DNA from: Actinobacteria bacterium OV450
GTDB taxonomy: Bacteria; Actinomycetota; Actinomycetes; Streptomycetales; Streptomycetaceae
Length of the DNA stretch: 54,455 bases
Assembly (NCBI GenBank): GCA_001298555.1
Contig: LJCW01000318.1
Coordinates: forward strand, 1 to 54,455
Direction: 5' to 3'
Shown here: positions 52,319 through 54,455 of the stretch, in pieces
Layout: each line of letters starts with the position of its first letter
Numbering within the stretch: the first letter of the stretch is position 1
The notes under the pieces: model-generated
Databases searched by the model: none
Told to the model about the DNA's origin: nothing
What the model saw: only the letters and a program-made list of their open reading frames with translations
Position numbers and translations under genes: made by a program

Positions 52319-52678
52319 AGAGGCCGCATCCCGCCGCCCGGGGCGACGCAGCGCGTGTCCCGCCGTGCCGCCGCCGCGCCGCGCTCCGTCGCACTCCCCG
52401 CCGCACGCCAGGGCAGCGCGCACCCTCCGGCGCGACGACGCGTCCCCCGCAGCCCGCCCCACCCCCGCCGCGCGCGTCCCCGGACGCGGCCTGCTCCCGT
52501 TGCTGCCGGTCGGCGACAGCGCGATGTACCCGCTGCACATCGGCGCCGGCGGCATCCTGCTCGCCGAGCCATGCCGGCCCCCTCGACCCGGCGGCCAGGT
52601 CCCCAACTTCGGCCTGATCGCAGGGGTCTCATCGCCTCGCTGCAGGGCTGCATCCAACCGCTCTAGCCACCCTCGGTC
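52319..52678. other. 360-bp region without recognisable gene
   Basis: Only Arg/Pro-rich open frames run through. A short stretch near 52525-52560 (MYPLHIGAGGILLAEP in one frame) looks protein-like but has no supporting context. The segment serves as the leader and promoter region for the amidase. Confidence 0.4.
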
Positions 52679-52720
52679 CCTCCCCGTTACCTTCGGACCT
52701 ACCGAGCGGTAACGGGGAGG
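52679..52720 (+). promoter_or_regulatory. Hairpin sequestering the amidase ribosome-binding site
   Basis: A 13-bp perfect inverted repeat (CCTCCCCGTTACC at 52679-52691, GGTAACGGGGAGG at 52708-52720) encloses a 16-nt loop with a further TCGG/CCGA pair. The right arm ends with the amidase Shine-Dalgarno GGGGAGG (52714-52720), 4 nt before the ATG at 52725. In RNA this stem would bury the ribosome-binding site. It could be a thermometer, attenuator, or protein-binding leader; alternatively it is a DNA operator. Confidence 0.7.
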
Positions 52721-52724
52721 TCCG

Positions 52725-54179
52725 ATGTCGGTCACGTCAGGTACGCAGTCTTCAACCGTCCCGTCCGCCTGCGGCGGTCTGGTGGACACGGCGCGGGCAC
52801 TCGCCGAAGGGGGAGTCAGCTCACGCCGGCTGACCGAGGACGCACTGGCTCGGATCGAGGCCGCGCAGCCCGGGCTCAACGCCTTCCGGATCGTACGCAC
52901 CGAGTCCGCGCTCGCCGAGGCGGACGAGGCCGACCGGCTGCTGGCCGCCGGAGAGCGGCTCCCGCTGCTCGGCGTGCCCGTCGCCGTCAAGGACGACATG
53001 GACGTCGCCGGGGAGCCGACCGCGTTCGGCTGCGCCGGGGAGTTCCCGCCGAAGACCGCCGACAGCGAGGCCGTACGAAGGCTGCGCGCGGCCGGCGCCA
53101 TCATCGTCGGCAAGACCCAGACGCCGGAGCTGGGTCAATGGCCGTTCACCGAGGGCCCGGCGTTCGGCGACACCCGCAACCCGTGGAACCCGGCGTACAC
53201 GCCCGGCGGTTCCTCCGGCGGCTCGGCGGCGGCGGTGGCCGCGGGACTGGTACCCGCGGCCCTCGGGTCCGACGGGGCGGGTTCCGTACGCATCCCCGCG
53301 GCCTGGACCCACCTGGTGGGCGTCAAGCCGCAGCGCGGCCGCATCTCCACCTGGCCCGAGCCGGAGTCGTTCCACGGGCTGACGGTCAACGGCGTGCTCG
53401 CCCGCACGGTCGCCGACGCGGCGCTCCTGCTCGACGCCGCGAGCGGCCAGCACCCCGGGGACCGGCACCACCCGGCCCCCGTCTCCGCGGTCGAGGCGGC
53501 CCGCCGCACCCCGCGCCGGCTGCGCATCGCCCTGTCGTTCGGGATGGCCTTCACGGCAACGCCGAAGTCCCTCGACCCGGAGGTCCGTTCGGCGGTGGAG
53601 CGACTCGCCGGGCGGCTGGAGTCCCTGGGCCACGAAGTGGTCCCGCAGGACCCGCGCTACGGACAGATCGGCCTGACCTTCGTCCCCCGCGCGACCCGCG
53701 GCGTCCGGGACTGGGCGTCCCGGGTGCCGGACCCCGCCCTGCTGGACCCACGCACGCACGAGGCCATGCGCACGGGCCGCATCCTGGGCGGCCTCCCGCT
53801 GAGGGTGTCCCGCCGGGCGGAGGCGCGGCTGCGGCGGCGGGTGGGGGAGGTCTTCGACCGGTTCGACGTGGTCCTGACCCCGACGACGGCCACGCCGCCC
53901 CTGCAGATCGGGGCCCTGGCGGGGCTCGGCGCGATGGCCACGGACCGGGCGATGATCGCGGCGTGCCCGTACGCCTGGACGTGGAACGTCCTGGGCTGGC
54001 CGGGGGTGAACATCCCGGCGGGATTCACGACGACGGGCCTCCCGATGGGAGCCCAACTCCTGGGCCCGGAGGGAGCAGAGCCCCTCCTCCTGAGCCTGGC
54101 CGCACAGACGGAGGCGGCGGAAGACTGGGCACGACACCGGCCCGGCGGCATACCGGGCGTCGGCGCGCTCGGCACATGA
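52725..54179 (+). CDS. Amidase-signature family amidase
   Basis: 484 residues. Catalytic triad Lys89 (VAVKDD), cis-Ser163 (PGGSSGGSAAAVAAG) and nucleophile Ser187 (GSDGAGSVRIPAA) are in place with typical spacing. NPWNPAYTPGGSSGG and GVKPQRGRISTWP complete the signature. The enzymes hydrolyse amides, nitrile-derived amides or peptide amides; no substrate is evident. The gene is diverged from a LacI regulator, and its ribosome-binding site is in a strong hairpin. Confidence 0.88.
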   Translation: MSVTSGTQSSTVPSACGGLVDTARALAEGGVSSRRLTEDALARIEAAQPGLNAFRIVRTESALAEADEADRLLAAGERLPLLGVPVAVKDDMDVAGEPTAFGCAGEFPPKTADSEAVRRLRAAGAIIVGKTQTPELGQWPFTEGPAFGDTRNPWNPAYTPGGSSGGSAAAVAAGLVPAALGSDGAGSVRIPAAWTHLVGVKPQRGRISTWPEPESFHGLTVNGVLARTVADAALLLDAASGQHPGDRHHPAPVSAVEAARRTPRRLRIALSFGMAFTATPKSLDPEVRSAVERLAGRLESLGHEVVPQDPRYGQIGLTFVPRATRGVRDWASRVPDPALLDPRTHEAMRTGRILGGLPLRVSRRAEARLRRRVGEVFDRFDVVLTPTTATPPLQIGALAGLGAMATDRAMIAACPYAWTWNVLGWPGVNIPAGFTTTGLPMGAQLLGPEGAEPLLLSLAAQTEAAEDWARHRPGGIPGVGALGT

Positions 54180-54455
54180 GGAGACGGTCGGCGGGCCGGG
54201 GAGCGGGACGCACACTCCCGGCATCGGAAAGCTGACCGGCACATCCGGGGCGCGGTGTGGGTGGGTCGGGGTCGCTGGGGCGGGGCGGGAGCCGAGGGGC
54301 AGACACAGGCGGCACAGGGGCCGAAGGGTGGGGCGGGACTCCCGGGGGCGGGGACAGGCGGGACAGGGGCGGGGTGGTGGGGCGGGGGGCGGGGGGGGGG
54401 GGGGGGGGGGGGCGGGGTCGGGGGGGGGTTGGGGGGGTCCCCTCAGTCCCCCGTC
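54180..54455. other. G-rich low-complexity contig end
   Basis: After the amidase stop the sequence becomes almost pure G with occasional C, A and T, including a 22-G run at 54391-54412. No gene is present. Such a run could form G-quadruplexes, but it more likely reflects poor sequence quality at an assembly end. Confidence 0.7.

Noticed and set aside
52303..52666. Small plus-strand genes in the amidase leader
   Set aside because: Arg/Pro-rich frames without ribosome-binding sites; one short protein-like stretch has no support from context.

Overview
This is a very GC-rich (roughly 70 percent or more) stretch of actinobacterial chromosome and almost certainly Streptomyces or a close relative. 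The evidence is third-position GC, frequent GTG starts, 4-bp ATGA/GTGA overlaps, the SigE-type sigma factor, the DUF6230/DUF6114 pair, the PucR-type regulator and the overall gene content. No tRNA, rRNA, CRISPR array or intact insertion sequence was recognised. The right edge ends in G-rich low-complexity sequence that looks like a contig end.

Layout. (1) 0.2-5 kb: a secreted expansin-like protein, a sigma factor with a translationally coupled membrane-anchored partner, a 12-TM ArsB/SLC13-type permease and a universal stress protein. (2) 5.3-10 kb: a minus-strand asparagine/aspartate operon in the order GntR regulator, amino-acid permease, zinc-type L-asparaginase, aspartate ammonia-lyase. 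(3) 10.5-13.7 kb: an unknown protein with an in-frame stop before a coiled-coil tail, a glyoxalase-fold protein, and a MerR regulator broken by one base in a C run. (4) 13.8-21.3 kb: a metal-themed region. It holds a YcgQ/YcgR-like permease pair with a repeat-encoded His-rich loop. It also holds a four-gene operon (ATP-grasp ligase, DUF364 'heavy-metal chelation' protein, cysteine-synthase-like PLP enzyme, dipeptide-epimerase-like enolase) driven by a promoter whose spacer contains a Zur-like box. After these come the remains of the cluster's MFS exporter, a zinc-independent ribosomal protein S18 paralogue frameshifted by a 7-bp repeat, and the 3' remnant of a cobW GTPase gene. (5) 21.4-37 kb: a redox and protein-folding stress block. 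It contains a dnaK-grpE-dnaJ-cbpM-clpB-trx operon, a UBP zinc-finger protein with a cNMP-binding thioredoxin-reductase-like flavoprotein, a divergent PucR-type regulator and acetate kinase. Two truncated membrane genes (FUSC and a K+ channel) meet tail to tail. (6) 37-54 kb: more ordinary genes: pirin, TPR protein, RlmG-like methyltransferase, MerR regulator, DUF6230/DUF6114/secreted protein trio, penicillin-acylase-like enzyme, DUF2087 protein, Lpd-like flavoprotein, thioredoxin, aldehyde dehydrogenase, thiolase, LacI regulator and amidase.

The most interesting system is in 16.3-20.7 kb. It is a small non-NRPS, opine/dipeptide-like biosynthetic operon that appears to be zinc-regulated and therefore could make a zinc-scavenging metallophore. 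In this strain its exporter has lost its centre, and the neighbouring zinc-starvation genes (rpsR2, cobW) are frameshifted or truncated, as if the whole zinc-starvation locus is decaying. Other strong observations are a hairpin that buries the amidase ribosome-binding site, a FadR-type operator at the GntR start, several exact tandem repeats of 10 bp (one helical turn), and a set of single-event gene breaks that could be real or sequencing artefacts.
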